Virus record (IMG/VR): IMGVR_UViG_3300031208_000188
Location: 1 to 22,875 of that record
Direction: 5' to 3' (one strand)
Length of the DNA: 22,875 nucleotides
DNA from: a virus
A program made the translations under genes and the position numbers. Positions within the stretch are counted from its first letter, which is position 1, and every line of letters starts with the position of its first letter. Positions 13,517-19,255 of this stretch are shown here, piece after piece. The notes under the pieces are model-generated. The model made no database searches and was not told where the DNA came from. It saw only the letters and a list, made by a program, of their open reading frames with translations.

Positions 13517-13777
13517 TTAGCTATTACCTTGGCTGGTGTTTTCGTCTATCTTGGTTTCTTTCTTGAGCCAGCGAGAACGTGCAGCAGCTTTAGCCCGCTT
13601 GCGTTTTTCACTAGGCTTGGTATAGAATTCACGCTCGCGTAGTTCTTGCAAAAGTCCAGCTTCCTGTACCTTACGCTTGAACTTGCGCAGCGCAAAGTTT
13701 ATATCACCGTTGCGAACTTCAACACTGAGTCCTTTGATTTGCAGTGATTCTTGACGCGTCTTATTATGTCTCTTCAT
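13517..13777 (-). CDS. rpsU: Ribosomal protein bS21
   Basis: 86 residues. VEVRNGDINFALRKFKRKVQ followed by GLLQELREREFYTKPSEKRK matches bS21 closely. The C-terminus RAKAAARSRW is normal, with a short extra polar tail. bS21 binds the 30S platform near the anti-Shine-Dalgarno and is among the most frequent ribosomal proteins in phage genomes. It could swap into host ribosomes and favour phage mRNAs. A GGAG ribosome site lies upstream of the chosen start, and the gene overlaps the previous one by 14 nt. An internal promoter at 13836-13865 could drive it together with groES. Confidence 0.93.
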   Translation of the reverse strand: MKRHNKTRQESLQIKGLSVEVRNGDINFALRKFKRKVQEAGLLQELREREFYTKPSEKRKRAKAAARSRWLKKETKIDENTSQGNS

Positions 13778-14162
13778 TTGTTTCTCCGGATGGTAGTAAA
13801 AACTCTAAGTTATATATTCTGTTACTACTAATATGATTATACACTGATTTGTCAGCATTAGTCAACCAGTAAGTTTTATCTTTTGCAACTATGTAAGATA
13901 GCATGTCTCTAAAGAACGGAAACGAGTTGTCGATGTCAGCGATAACAACGTCTGCGCACTTTAATGTGGTCAACATCCAGTCTAGCTCTTCCTTTACGTA
14001 TATTTCTTTGTCGTATATATAAACGTTTGCATTATCCACGTAGTGTGCTAAAAAGTTCTTTTGTAGATCTCTTAATACCTGCTGACTAGGATACAATAAC
14101 AGTATTTCATAACCGTCGTTGTATAGCTGATCGGGGTAGGTAACTATATTAATTTTGTTCAA
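13764..14162 (-). CDS. Hypothetical protein
   Basis: 132 residues, alternating beta/alpha (NKINIVTYPDQL, YEILLLYPSQQVLRDLQKN, NANVYIYDKE, CADVVIADIDNS). This suggests a small Rossmann-like or nucleoside-deoxyribosyltransferase-like fold, but no catalytic motif is evident. It has no ribosomal or chaperone features, yet leads the bS21-groES-hsp20 run. I do not recognise it. Confidence 0.65.
   Translation of the reverse strand: MNKINIVTYPDQLYNDGYEILLLYPSQQVLRDLQKNFLAHYVDNANVYIYDKEIYVKEELDWMLTTLKCADVVIADIDNSFPFFRDMLSYIVAKDKTYWLTNADKSVYNHISSNRIYNLEFLLPSGETNEET
13836..13865 (-). promoter_or_regulatory. Internal sigma-70-like promoter before bS21
   Basis: Minus-strand TTGACT (13860-13865), 18 nt, TATAAT (13836-13841, perfect -10), inside the 132-residue gene and about 60 nt before the bS21 start. 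It would allow separate expression of bS21, GroES and Hsp20. Confidence 0.55.
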
Positions 14163-14224
14163 TTCTATTCTATTGCCTCTTACATTTAGTTATCGTTGTG
14201 CTCCTCCAGGCTAGCATTAAATGA

Positions 14225-14740
14225 TTATTCCCAGCGGTAGAAAAGATGCTGGCCTATAGTTCCGGTGAACTCAAGTTCACTAACCCAATAAGGGTCAACA
14301 AAGGTTGCGTGATAATGCGTGGAGCCCTCAGTAATGCCTACAAATTTACGATGATTAATCACGTTGTATGCTATCATTTGCGCTTTTTGCCAGCTGTCTT
14401 CGTCATTAGGTGTGTCAGACTTGCCGTCACAGTACCAACTAAACTGGCACACGTTGAGTTTAACAGTGCCTCCTTCAGTTCCCATCTTACCTTGTTTAAC
14501 TACTGCGCAGATCGTGTTGGGATACCGGGTATCTTTAACTCGATTGAGTACTACATCAGCAACAGCATATTTGCCAGCAAGGTTGTCGCTTCGTGCTTCG
14601 TAATACACATTCAGTGCTAGGCACTCTTCAGCTGGAGTAATGGCAATCATAGGGTTGCCAATTAACTGACCGTTCATGCGTGTGCTCGAGTGTGCGTAGA
14701 TTGCGGTCATTGTTATTACTAGTGCGATTAAGTATTTCAT
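14225..14740 (-). CDS. SleB-like cell-wall hydrolase with signal peptide
   Basis: 171 residues. The N-terminus (MKYLIALVITMTAIYAHSS) is a signal peptide. The mature part matches the SleB/Hydrolase_2 fold: CLALNVYYEARSDNLAGK with the catalytic Glu, AVADVVLNRVKDTRYPNTIC, CQFSWYCDG, THYHATFVDPYW and a final IGQHLFYRW. Such proteins are peptidoglycan hydrolases that cut the glycan strand. In a phage this is a likely endolysin or envelope-remodelling enzyme exported by the host Sec system. The start overlaps the upstream 40-residue frame as ATGA. Confidence 0.88.
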   Translation of the reverse strand: MKYLIALVITMTAIYAHSSTRMNGQLIGNPMIAITPAEECLALNVYYEARSDNLAGKYAVADVVLNRVKDTRYPNTICAVVKQGKMGTEGGTVKLNVCQFSWYCDGKSDTPNDEDSWQKAQMIAYNVINHRKFVGITEGSTHYHATFVDPYWVSELEFTGTIGQHLFYRWE

Positions 14741-14859
14741 CGACGAATCTCCTTGATCTTTGCTTGGGCTTTGTGCGCTGCATAAAGTTGTTCGACATCT
14801 CGTCTAGGTGTCCATTCGCCAGTGTCTGTCTGCCCATACCCAGGAAACTGCCAGTTCAT
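14737..14859 (-). CDS. C-terminal half of a frameshifted gene (40-residue frame)
   Basis: The frame reads MNWQFPGYGQ then TDTGEWTPRRDVEQLYAAHK and ends KIKEIRR, overlapping the hydrolase start as ATGA. DTGEWTPRRDVEQLYAAH looks like the natural end of the protein encoded upstream, joined after WVWAD. A GACA tandem duplication at 14823-14830 separates the two frames. Its own ATG has only a weak ribosome site, so independent translation is possible but less likely. Confidence 0.5.
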   Translation of the reverse strand: MNWQFPGYGQTDTGEWTPRRDVEQLYAAHKAQAKIKEIRR

Positions 14860-15010
14860 CTTTAAAAACCTGTCGTGTTACAGTCTCTGTCTTCTTCCAC
14901 AACCAGTTTCCGGTGGTGGTAGTAACGTCTACCTCAGCTACTACTGAATGTAGCGAGTGATATTTCTTAGACTGTATGACTTCTATAATACGAAGATTTG
15001 AAATAATCAT
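14804..15010 (-). CDS. N-terminal part of a frameshifted small phage protein
   Basis: 68 residues as read, ending WVWADRHWRMDT. The first 60 residues (SVVAEVDVTTTTGNWLWKKT, TVTRQVFKDELAVSWVWAD) look like a small beta protein. Removing one copy of the GACA tandem repeat joins WVWAD to TGEWTPRRDVEQLYAAH in the overlapping frame, giving an intact 89-residue protein ending at 14737. So the present form is probably truncated by a 4-base insertion, or depends on a frameshift. Function unknown. Confidence 0.6.
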   Translation of the reverse strand: MIISNLRIIEVIQSKKYHSLHSVVAEVDVTTTTGNWLWKKTETVTRQVFKDELAVSWVWADRHWRMDT

Positions 15011-15012
15011 TT

Positions 15013-15117
15013 TTAGCGTCTCATCCGTGCAATGTCGTTTATTTCTTCGTCACTGATCACAGGAACAGCGTTAGGCCTGTTTGCGTCGACTGCCTTCTTT
15101 AGAATTGTGAAATACAT
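15013..15117 (-). pseudogene. Diverged C-terminal tail copy of the gene at 15928-16353
   Basis: A 34-residue frame (ATG at 15117 with GAGAGA upstream, stop at 15013) ending NAVPVISDEEINDIARMRR, which aligns with NAVPVINDEEIIAIRHMRR at the end of the 141-residue gene. Further upstream, TILKKAV aligns with TLIKGVA. It overlaps the 3' end of the homing endonuclease gene in another frame. It is probably a gene end stranded by endonuclease insertion; translation as a mini-protein is possible. Confidence 0.65.
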
Positions 15118-15892
15118 AATCTCTCTCGTTGCCGGTATTTGGTTGTGAATGATAATCTTCTTTACTTATTTTACAGCAATTTCCGTCTTTGTCAACCACT
15201 ACTACGCTTCCTGACAGCTTTTTCTTTGTTTCTTCGCTACACGTCTTTCCTAGGTTAGCCTGTCTTAATTTTTCTTTAGTTTCTTCGGAAACGTATTTCC
15301 CCTTGTTTGATTTGCTCATTTTTGCACGAGTTACATTGGACACCGGCCTTCCGGTTAGCCACAAAACTGCCTCGGGTCGTTCTTTGCCTTTTCTTGCTTT
15401 TGACATTTTTTCTCTAGTTTCTTGTGACGCTGTTTTACCTAGATTTGCTTGCCTCAATTTTTCTTTTGTTTCTTCACTACGCGGACTGAAGTTGCCTATT
15501 GTACTGCCTTTTATTCCCTTGTTCCACGCCAATTGTCCTTTTGTTGATGCTGACATCTTGTCTCTTGCTTCTTGGGTGTGTGGCTTATAGTTCTTACGAC
15601 CAGTGTTACCACCGTCGAGGCCATTCTCGGCTATGATGTTTGCCCATTGTTTAGACTCAACTATCTTATTATTAATAGAGAACTGCGTAGCAGCATTCTT
15701 ACAGTCCTCCGGGCATTCAAAGTAACCGAAAACCTCCGTAGTTATATTATACCCGTGTTTCTTTAGGTGAGCAATCCAGTGTTTTCCTGAACCGTAATAC
15801 CTATGGGGGTCGTTAGTAGTTTTTCCAAAATATTTAAGACCGGTGATGTTATGCGTTTTAATATATAGGTAAGTAGGATAAAAGTTTTTCAT
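15071..15892 (-). CDS. GIY-YIG homing endonuclease with NUMOD3 repeats
   Basis: 273 residues. The N-terminus TYLYIKTHNITGLKYFGKTT has the GIY-YIG strands (YLY and YFG variants), followed by the catalytic-type DPHRYYGSGKHW. From about residue 100 come repeated DNA-binding NUMOD3 motifs: TQEARDKMSASTKGQLAWNK, then SEETKEKLRQANLGKT (twice nearly identical) and EETKKKLSGS. A final KDGNCCKISKEDY segment follows. It is a free-standing homing endonuclease (Seg-like) that cleaves a related DNA site and spreads by repair. It lies between the 141-residue gene and a diverged copy of that gene's tail, marking its insertion point. There is no sign of a surrounding intron. Confidence 0.92.
   Translation of the reverse strand: MKNFYPTYLYIKTHNITGLKYFGKTTNDPHRYYGSGKHWIAHLKKHGYNITTEVFGYFECPEDCKNAATQFSINNKIVESKQWANIIAENGLDGGNTGRKNYKPHTQEARDKMSASTKGQLAWNKGIKGSTIGNFSPRSEETKEKLRQANLGKTASQETREKMSKARKGKERPEAVLWLTGRPVSNVTRAKMSKSNKGKYVSEETKEKLRQANLGKTCSEETKKKLSGSVVVVDKDGNCCKISKEDYHSQPNTGNERDYVFHNSKEGSRRKQA
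15168..15195 (-). promoter_or_regulatory. Intragenic sigma-70-like promoter near the end of the endonuclease gene
   Basis: Minus-strand TTGACA (15190-15195), 16 nt, TAAAAT (15168-15173, 5/6). It could drive the tail copy and the frameshifted gene downstream. Confidence 0.35.
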
Positions 15893-15927
15893 ACAACTAT
15901 TTATCCTATTACTAACTTACCAGTGTA

Positions 15928-16353
15928 CTATCGGCGCATGTGTCTAATAGCAATAATTTCTTCGTCATTGATTACAGGTACAGCATTGCTCTTATGCATC
16001 GTGGCCACACCTTTAATTAGCGTGCCTGTGTACATTGTAGATTCTTTTTTAAGTGCTACGCCGGGGTCTTGGTCCAGACTGGGTATGTGCTGCGTGCCGC
16101 GACGATACCTAGGTACTAGCTTGCGCTCCGCAGGCTTTGTTGGCTTTGTTGGCTTGGCCTTACCTCTACCGTGTACGTAGTCAAGGTATTCCTCAAACGA
16201 CAGGCGCTCGTTGTGACGGCCTTGCTGTTTAAGCTGTCGATTGTGCTCGGCTAGTTGATCGCCGAGCTCTTTGCGTTTTGATGCGGTGAGTTTTGTGTCT
16301 TTGGGCTTAGCAGTTCTAGTTGAACTCATCCCGCGAACAAGATGCATTGTCAT
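15928..16353 (-). CDS. Conserved small phage protein (141 residues)
   Basis: Basic N-terminus (KPKDTKLTASKRKELGDQL), a central FEEYLDYVHGRGK followed by TKPTKPAERK, then YTGTLIKGVATMHKSNAVPV and an Arg-rich ending IRHMRR. I recall similar proteins in marine T4-like phages, always of unknown function. The basic character suggests nucleic-acid binding. Its C-terminal tail has a second, diverged copy on the far side of the homing endonuclease, so this gene is the endonuclease's likely target or resident neighbour. It has the consensus sigma-70 promoter at 16384-16412. Confidence 0.72.
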   Translation of the reverse strand: MTMHLVRGMSSTRTAKPKDTKLTASKRKELGDQLAEHNRQLKQQGRHNERLSFEEYLDYVHGRGKAKPTKPTKPAERKLVPRYRRGTQHIPSLDQDPGVALKKESTMYTGTLIKGVATMHKSNAVPVINDEEIIAIRHMRR

Positions 16354-16383
16354 AATCTTTGCCTCTAGTTACAGTAAGCATAA

Positions 16384-16412
16384 ATTATAACAACAATCTG
16401 CGGGGATGTCAA
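16384..16412 (-). promoter_or_regulatory. Consensus sigma-70 promoter
   Basis: Minus-strand TTGACA (16407-16412), exactly 17 nt, TATAAT (16384-16389). Both hexamers are perfect. It is located just after the SNase-like gene and before the 141-residue gene. Confidence 0.85.
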
Positions 16413-16413
16413 C

Positions 16414-16842
16414 CTATTTTAATTTTACTGTGCCTGCCTCTAGCAGTTTTTGGCGAGCTGCTGTTATTGCCGTTTCTTTAGCACTGCCTTCTAGGTCATA
16501 TATTACAGCATGACCTTCGTCAAGCAGCATTTCTGTCAGAAACATTTCTTGTCCTTCGATTTCAAAATCGCCTAGTACTCGTCCGAACTTTCCTTGGAAC
16601 TCACAAGAATGCAGTATTAGTGAGCCAGACGCTAGTATATCTTCCACTCGCTGTTTTGCAGCAAAGCCGAACTCTTTTTCAACAAGGTCTAATGTTCTTG
16701 TTTCTGGCGAGTCTATGCCTATTAATCTAACTCGTTCGCCGATTATCCAAGAATCAAACCCTAAGTCGATGTCGACATCGACTGTGTCGCCGTCTACTAC
16801 TCTGTTTAGTTTGCATTTATATTTGTAGTTATAATCATGCAT
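16414..16842 (-). CDS. Staphylococcal-nuclease-like (thermonuclease) protein
   Basis: 142 residues. VVDGDTVDVDIDLGF with the metal-site Asp residues, VRLIGIDSPETRTLD (the Arg35/Glu43-type active-site region) and FQGKFGRVLGDF (Arg87-type) are the defining SNase motifs, all intact. It is probably a calcium-dependent nuclease that could degrade host DNA or RNA. No signal peptide is present, so a cytoplasmic site is likely. It is first after the tmRNA terminator, with a CATAAATA late-like motif 19 nt upstream and an AGGAG ribosome site. Confidence 0.88.
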   Translation of the reverse strand: MHDYNYKYKCKLNRVVDGDTVDVDIDLGFDSWIIGERVRLIGIDSPETRTLDLVEKEFGFAAKQRVEDILASGSLILHSCEFQGKFGRVLGDFEIEGQEMFLTEMLLDEGHAVIYDLEGSAKETAITAARQKLLEAGTVKLK

Positions 16843-16860
16843 TGTGCTCTCCTTATTGTA

Positions 16861-16868
16861 TATTTATG
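16861..16868 (-). promoter_or_regulatory. Late-promoter-like CATAAATA before nuclease gene
   Basis: One base from TATAAATA, immediately downstream of the tmRNA terminator and 19 nt before the nuclease ATG. Confidence 0.35.
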
Positions 16869-16873
16869 AGGCA

Positions 16874-16900
16874 TAAAAAAAGAGCGCCGAAGCGCTCTTT
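16874..16900 (-). terminator. Rho-independent terminator of the tmRNA
   Basis: Minus strand AAAGAGCGC - TTCG - GCGCTCTTT is a perfect 9-bp stem closed by a UUCG tetraloop and followed by an unbroken U-tract of seven. It is the only fully canonical intrinsic terminator in the window and follows the tmRNA coding piece. Confidence 0.9.
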
Positions 16901-16914
16901 TATCACTTTTCTGT

Positions 16915-17262
16915 TGCAGGATAGCGATATCCCCGAACTTGCTGCGGTTTAGGCAGCTAGCAGTTGATCTTCGAAAAGACCTTCTACTGTTAGTTCTGTG
17001 GTAAATGATGTTTTGTCATTTCCTAGTTTTATGCGTTTACGGCCGTCATCTACCGAGTAGCCAACATTAGTAATAGCTCCGAAAGTCGAATCTAGTACAG
17101 CCCCATCAAAAGCACACTTGCCCCTGTTCCGATAATGCCTCGGTTTGGGTAAGCTCTGCATAGCTAGTAGTGTATGCAGACACTAGCAGTGCGCTTATGG
17201 TGGAGCTGGCCGGATTTGCACCGGCGTGTTCCCGTGTTTTCCTAAGCTAGTTTACTACCATT
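16915..17262 (-). ncRNA. ssrA: Circularly permuted (two-piece) tmRNA
   Basis: In transcription order the gene has an acceptor piece first, then an intervening segment, then the coding piece. The acceptor piece (to 17198) contains a T-arm GCCGG-TGCAAAT-CCGGC and the 3' acceptor strand CAGCTCC-A-CCA. The intervening segment (17197-17105, 93 nt) includes a long-range AAGCGCACT / AGTGTGCTT pairing. The coding piece starts at 17104 with GGGGCTG and the tmRNA-typical GATTCGAC. The two acceptor strands pair over 7 bp including a G-U at the third pair, the alanine identity element. The tag frame runs 17020-16949. This permuted layout is that of alphaproteobacterial and some other ssrA genes. tmRNA rescues stalled ribosomes and tags the unfinished protein for proteolysis. 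A TATAAATA motif lies just upstream and a UUCG terminator just downstream. Ends are approximate. Confidence 0.92.
16949..17020 (-). other. tmRNA tag reading frame
   Basis: After TAG-GA (17025-17021), equivalent to the UAGUC upstream of the resume codon in E. coli, codons read AAT GAC AAA... through 23 codons to TAA at 16951-16949. The encoded tag begins NDKTSF and ends FEDQLLAA. With the alanine added from the charged tmRNA the tag would begin A-N-D, like most bacterial tags. It is about twice the E. coli length. The terminal Leu-Ala-Ala is the usual ClpX-type degron end. Confidence 0.8.
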
Positions 17263-17267
17263 AATAC

Positions 17268-17275
17268 TATTTATA
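17268..17275 (-). promoter_or_regulatory. Perfect T4-type late motif for tmRNA
   Basis: Minus-strand TATAAATA directly before the tmRNA acceptor piece, inside the end of the upstream gene's intergenic gap. It suggests that the tmRNA is made late in infection. Confidence 0.6.
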
Positions 17276-17289
17276 CTTACAGTATACAT

Positions 17290-17613
17290 TCACTCTTTGT
17301 TGCGAGCAAGCTCTTCTTTTTCTAAGTCTGCCATTACATTATGCAATGCGTGTTCGGCCATTGCGTCTTCGATATCGGCGTCAATATTGTCACGACGGTC
17401 TTCTGATCCGTCTACACTCCAAAACATATTAAGATGTCCATTATCGCGGAGCCAGCGATATCGACCAGCATCTTCAATAGCTGCATTGTACTGAGCTACT
17501 AGCTCGTACGGGTCAAACCCGTACTGCTTGATACAATTAGTCCTTTGATACTCGCTGAGCACCTTAGCTAGTTTTTCTTTAAAGTGCCAAAAATACATCT
17601 CTGCTGTAGTCAT
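17290..17613 (-). CDS. Hypothetical phage protein with DAGRYRWLRD motif
   Basis: 107 residues, helix-rich. DAGRYRWLRDNGHLNMFW resembles the dAxRYRWLR segment found in many small phage proteins of unknown role. The C-terminus is acidic and helical (IDADIEDAMAEHALHNVMA). Preceded by a strong sigma-70-like promoter (17657-17685). The stop lies just upstream of the tmRNA late motif. Confidence 0.65.
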   Translation of the reverse strand: MTTAEMYFWHFKEKLAKVLSEYQRTNCIKQYGFDPYELVAQYNAAIEDAGRYRWLRDNGHLNMFWSVDGSEDRRDNIDADIEDAMAEHALHNVMADLEKEELARNKE

Positions 17614-17656
17614 AGTGTTTTCTCTTTGTTTACAGGTTAGTTTACCCTAAGTACAA

Positions 17657-17685
17657 ATAATACTATCAGTCTATTACTTTGTCAA
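17657..17685 (-). promoter_or_regulatory. Near-consensus sigma-70 promoter
   Basis: Minus-strand TTGACA (17680-17685), exactly 17 nt, TATTAT (17657-17662, 5/6), in the gap before the 107-residue gene. Read-through could also transcribe the tmRNA early. Confidence 0.8.
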
Positions 17686-17690
17686 CTAGT

Positions 17691-18011
17691 TTATGCTTCT
17701 TTCATAAAGCTAAGGATTTCTTCAAGCGTCCATTCTTTCATTTCGGGCATGAGCTTGATTGCAACGTCGCCCTCTTTCACGTCTAACTCGCTGATATTTA
17801 AGTACAAACAAACATCTTGTTCGGTAAGCTCGTCTCCTAGCTTGTCTGCGCACCAGAGTATGCTCATCAGCACACAATTAGTAGCGTTGCGCATAACAGT
17901 AATTTCGTTCTCTAGGACGTATTTTTTGCCGATCATAAAAGCATCGTAGTAGTCTTGACTCTTTTTAGAAATCCCTTCAAAGTATTTTTGTGTTGCTACA
18001 GTTATTGCCAT
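17691..18011 (-). CDS. Hypothetical protein
   Basis: 106 residues, acidic and mostly helical (SKKSQDYYDAFMIGKKYVLE, VLMSILWCADKLGDELTEQD), with a C-terminal Leu/Glu-rich helix EEILSFMKEA. A TGTAAATA late-like motif lies 19 nt upstream. Not recognised. Confidence 0.6.
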   Translation of the reverse strand: MAITVATQKYFEGISKKSQDYYDAFMIGKKYVLENEITVMRNATNCVLMSILWCADKLGDELTEQDVCLYLNISELDVKEGDVAIKLMPEMKEWTLEEILSFMKEA

Positions 18012-18029
18012 AGTTGTATCTTCTTCCTG

Positions 18030-18037
18030 TATTTACA
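18030..18037 (-). promoter_or_regulatory. Late-promoter-like TGTAAATA
   Basis: One base from TATAAATA, 19 nt before the 106-residue gene. Confidence 0.25.
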
Positions 18038-18620
18038 ATTTTTTATCGTTTAGAATAATGTCAACAACCTGAGCCCAAGTTGTTACGCGAAAAATCTTAG
18101 GGTGGCTATACCATCGGTTATGCGGGTGATCAATGATGATCGGTTGAAGGCCAAACTCAAGACCTGCTTCAGCATTTTGGGGTTTGTCTTCGAGCCAGTA
18201 GTAGCCTGTGTTTGCGTACGGTGCTAGTGCTTTTTCTTTACTAGCGCCTTGTGACAAATATACATGCCGACTGAATGTACTAGCCCCAAAGTGTTTATCC
18301 AAGTTCATTGTGCGCAGTTGTGTGGTATTCGGGTCAGTACTCAAACTGGTGATGATGTCAAAGGTGTACCCTTGCTCCACTAGAGCTGCGATGCCTGTCT
18401 TAGCGTCTCGCAGAGGGTCTAAGAAGCCGATCCAGCTGCTATTACTAAACTCCTTCATAGTGTGTACAGCTTGCTGTTGACTCATACTCGGATACATTTC
18501 GTGTACATAGTATGTGTCTTGCCGATCCAACGGATGCTGTTCTCGTTGCGCCATCCAGCGATGAAAAGCTTCTTCCCAGTACAACATTACGCCGTCTATA
18601 TCTGATAATATCTTTTTCAT
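18033..18620 (-). CDS. HAD-superfamily phosphatase-like protein
   Basis: 195 residues with HAD motifs: motif I ILSDIDGVML (nucleophile Asp7 and acid Asp9), motif II FDIITSL (Thr/Ser), a Lys in ASKEKALAPY, and motif III YWLEDKPQNAEAGLEF. It is therefore a probable phosphohydrolase, possibly a 5'-nucleotidase or polynucleotide-phosphatase-like enzyme; the cap domain is short. It is led by a good sigma-70-like promoter (18647-18675). The substrate cannot be told from the sequence. Confidence 0.83.
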   Translation of the reverse strand: MKKILSDIDGVMLYWEEAFHRWMAQREQHPLDRQDTYYVHEMYPSMSQQQAVHTMKEFSNSSWIGFLDPLRDAKTGIAALVEQGYTFDIITSLSTDPNTTQLRTMNLDKHFGASTFSRHVYLSQGASKEKALAPYANTGYYWLEDKPQNAEAGLEFGLQPIIIDHPHNRWYSHPKIFRVTTWAQVVDIILNDKKL

Positions 18621-18646
18621 ACATTGCTCTCTTAACGTTAACTTAT

Positions 18647-18675
18647 AGTATATGTTCTCTTGTTAAAAAAGTCAA
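18647..18675 (-). promoter_or_regulatory. Sigma-70-like promoter for HAD gene
   Basis: Minus-strand TTGACT (18670-18675), exactly 17 nt, TATACT (18647-18652), between the PAAR gene end and the HAD gene. Confidence 0.75.
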
Positions 18676-18683
18676 CTATTAAT

Positions 18684-18974
18684 TTACGGACCTGCAAACA
18701 CATCAGGACTGCCGGCTGCCACAGAAGTACAGGCGGTAACTGCATCGCCAATACGTCCGAATCCTAGGTTATTTGCAAACACCGTGGGGGATCCTATAGT
18801 AATAGGAGCAGCATGCGAAGGACAAGGTGCTCCTGGTAATAAGTGCACTGTATTTACATCAGACTCTCTTGACACAGGTATGTTGTTTATAAAAACGTTA
18901 GGCGAACCAACAGCACGAACCATACCAGAACAGTGTGGTACATCTGCATCGCCTATTCTAGTTACTGCTGGCAT
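18684..18974 (-). CDS. PAAR-repeat spike-tip protein
   Basis: 96 residues built of PAAR-type beta segments: MPAVTRIGDADVPHCSGMV, GSPNVFINNIPVSR, GSPTVFANNLGFGR, and a closing AAGSPDVFAGP. His and Cys residues (HC in PHCSG, H and C in LLPGAPCPSH) are placed to bind the tip metal ion. PAAR proteins form the sharp tip of phage tail spikes and T6SS. This one would cap the central baseplate spike. It is coupled by a shared base (TAATG) to the 93-residue gene. Confidence 0.88.
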   Translation of the reverse strand: MPAVTRIGDADVPHCSGMVRAVGSPNVFINNIPVSRESDVNTVHLLPGAPCPSHAAPITIGSPTVFANNLGFGRIGDAVTACTSVAAGSPDVFAGP

Positions 18975-19255
18975 TATGTCAAAGCTCCTGTTCCGTTATA
19001 CTTATATTCCGCCATTACTGTTTTAACAGCGTCGAGATAAGTAAAAACATCTGCAAAGACGCCGGTATATGCTCCGGAGAGTGTAAACGACGAGTTTGAA
19101 TTAGTTATTAGGATCTCAGTAGCTGGCTCGCCGGCTCGAAGCACAGCAACAGTAGAGTTTATAGTGCCAGGGAGTATCGTCTGCACTCCTACCGGCAAGA
19201 TAAAGTCTACACCACTTAGTATATTGTCTGACGCTGGCAACAATTCTGTTTCCAT
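18974..19255 (-). CDS. Probable tail/baseplate-associated protein
   Basis: 93 residues, beta-rich (LSGVDFILPVGVQTILPG, TVAVLRAGEPATEILITN), with no known motif. It overlaps the PAAR gene by one base and abuts the previous one, so a baseplate link is suggested by position only. Confidence 0.6.
   Translation of the reverse strand: METELLPASDNILSGVDFILPVGVQTILPGTINSTVAVLRAGEPATEILITNSNSSFTLSGAYTGVFADVFTYLDAVKTVMAEYKYNGTGALT

Noticed and set aside
14628-14837. 69-codon minus-strand frame across the frameshifted gene and the hydrolase start
   Set aside because: It overlaps both better-supported frames, reads through the signal-peptide region of the hydrolase, and has an Arg/Asn-rich random-looking composition.
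15898-15905. GATAAATA before the homing endonuclease as a late promoter
   Set aside because: It is only about 5 nt from the ATG, so initiation would fall inside the coding sequence and leave no ribosome site.
15071-16353. Group I intron around the homing endonuclease
   Set aside because: No intron core or split reading frame is evident; the upstream gene is complete, and only a duplicated tail lies on the far side.
16949-17161. 70-codon protein frame starting at the tmRNA intervening segment
   Set aside because: It overlies the tmRNA. Its last part is the tag frame and its start lies in the spacer; there is no ribosome site or protein-like pattern.
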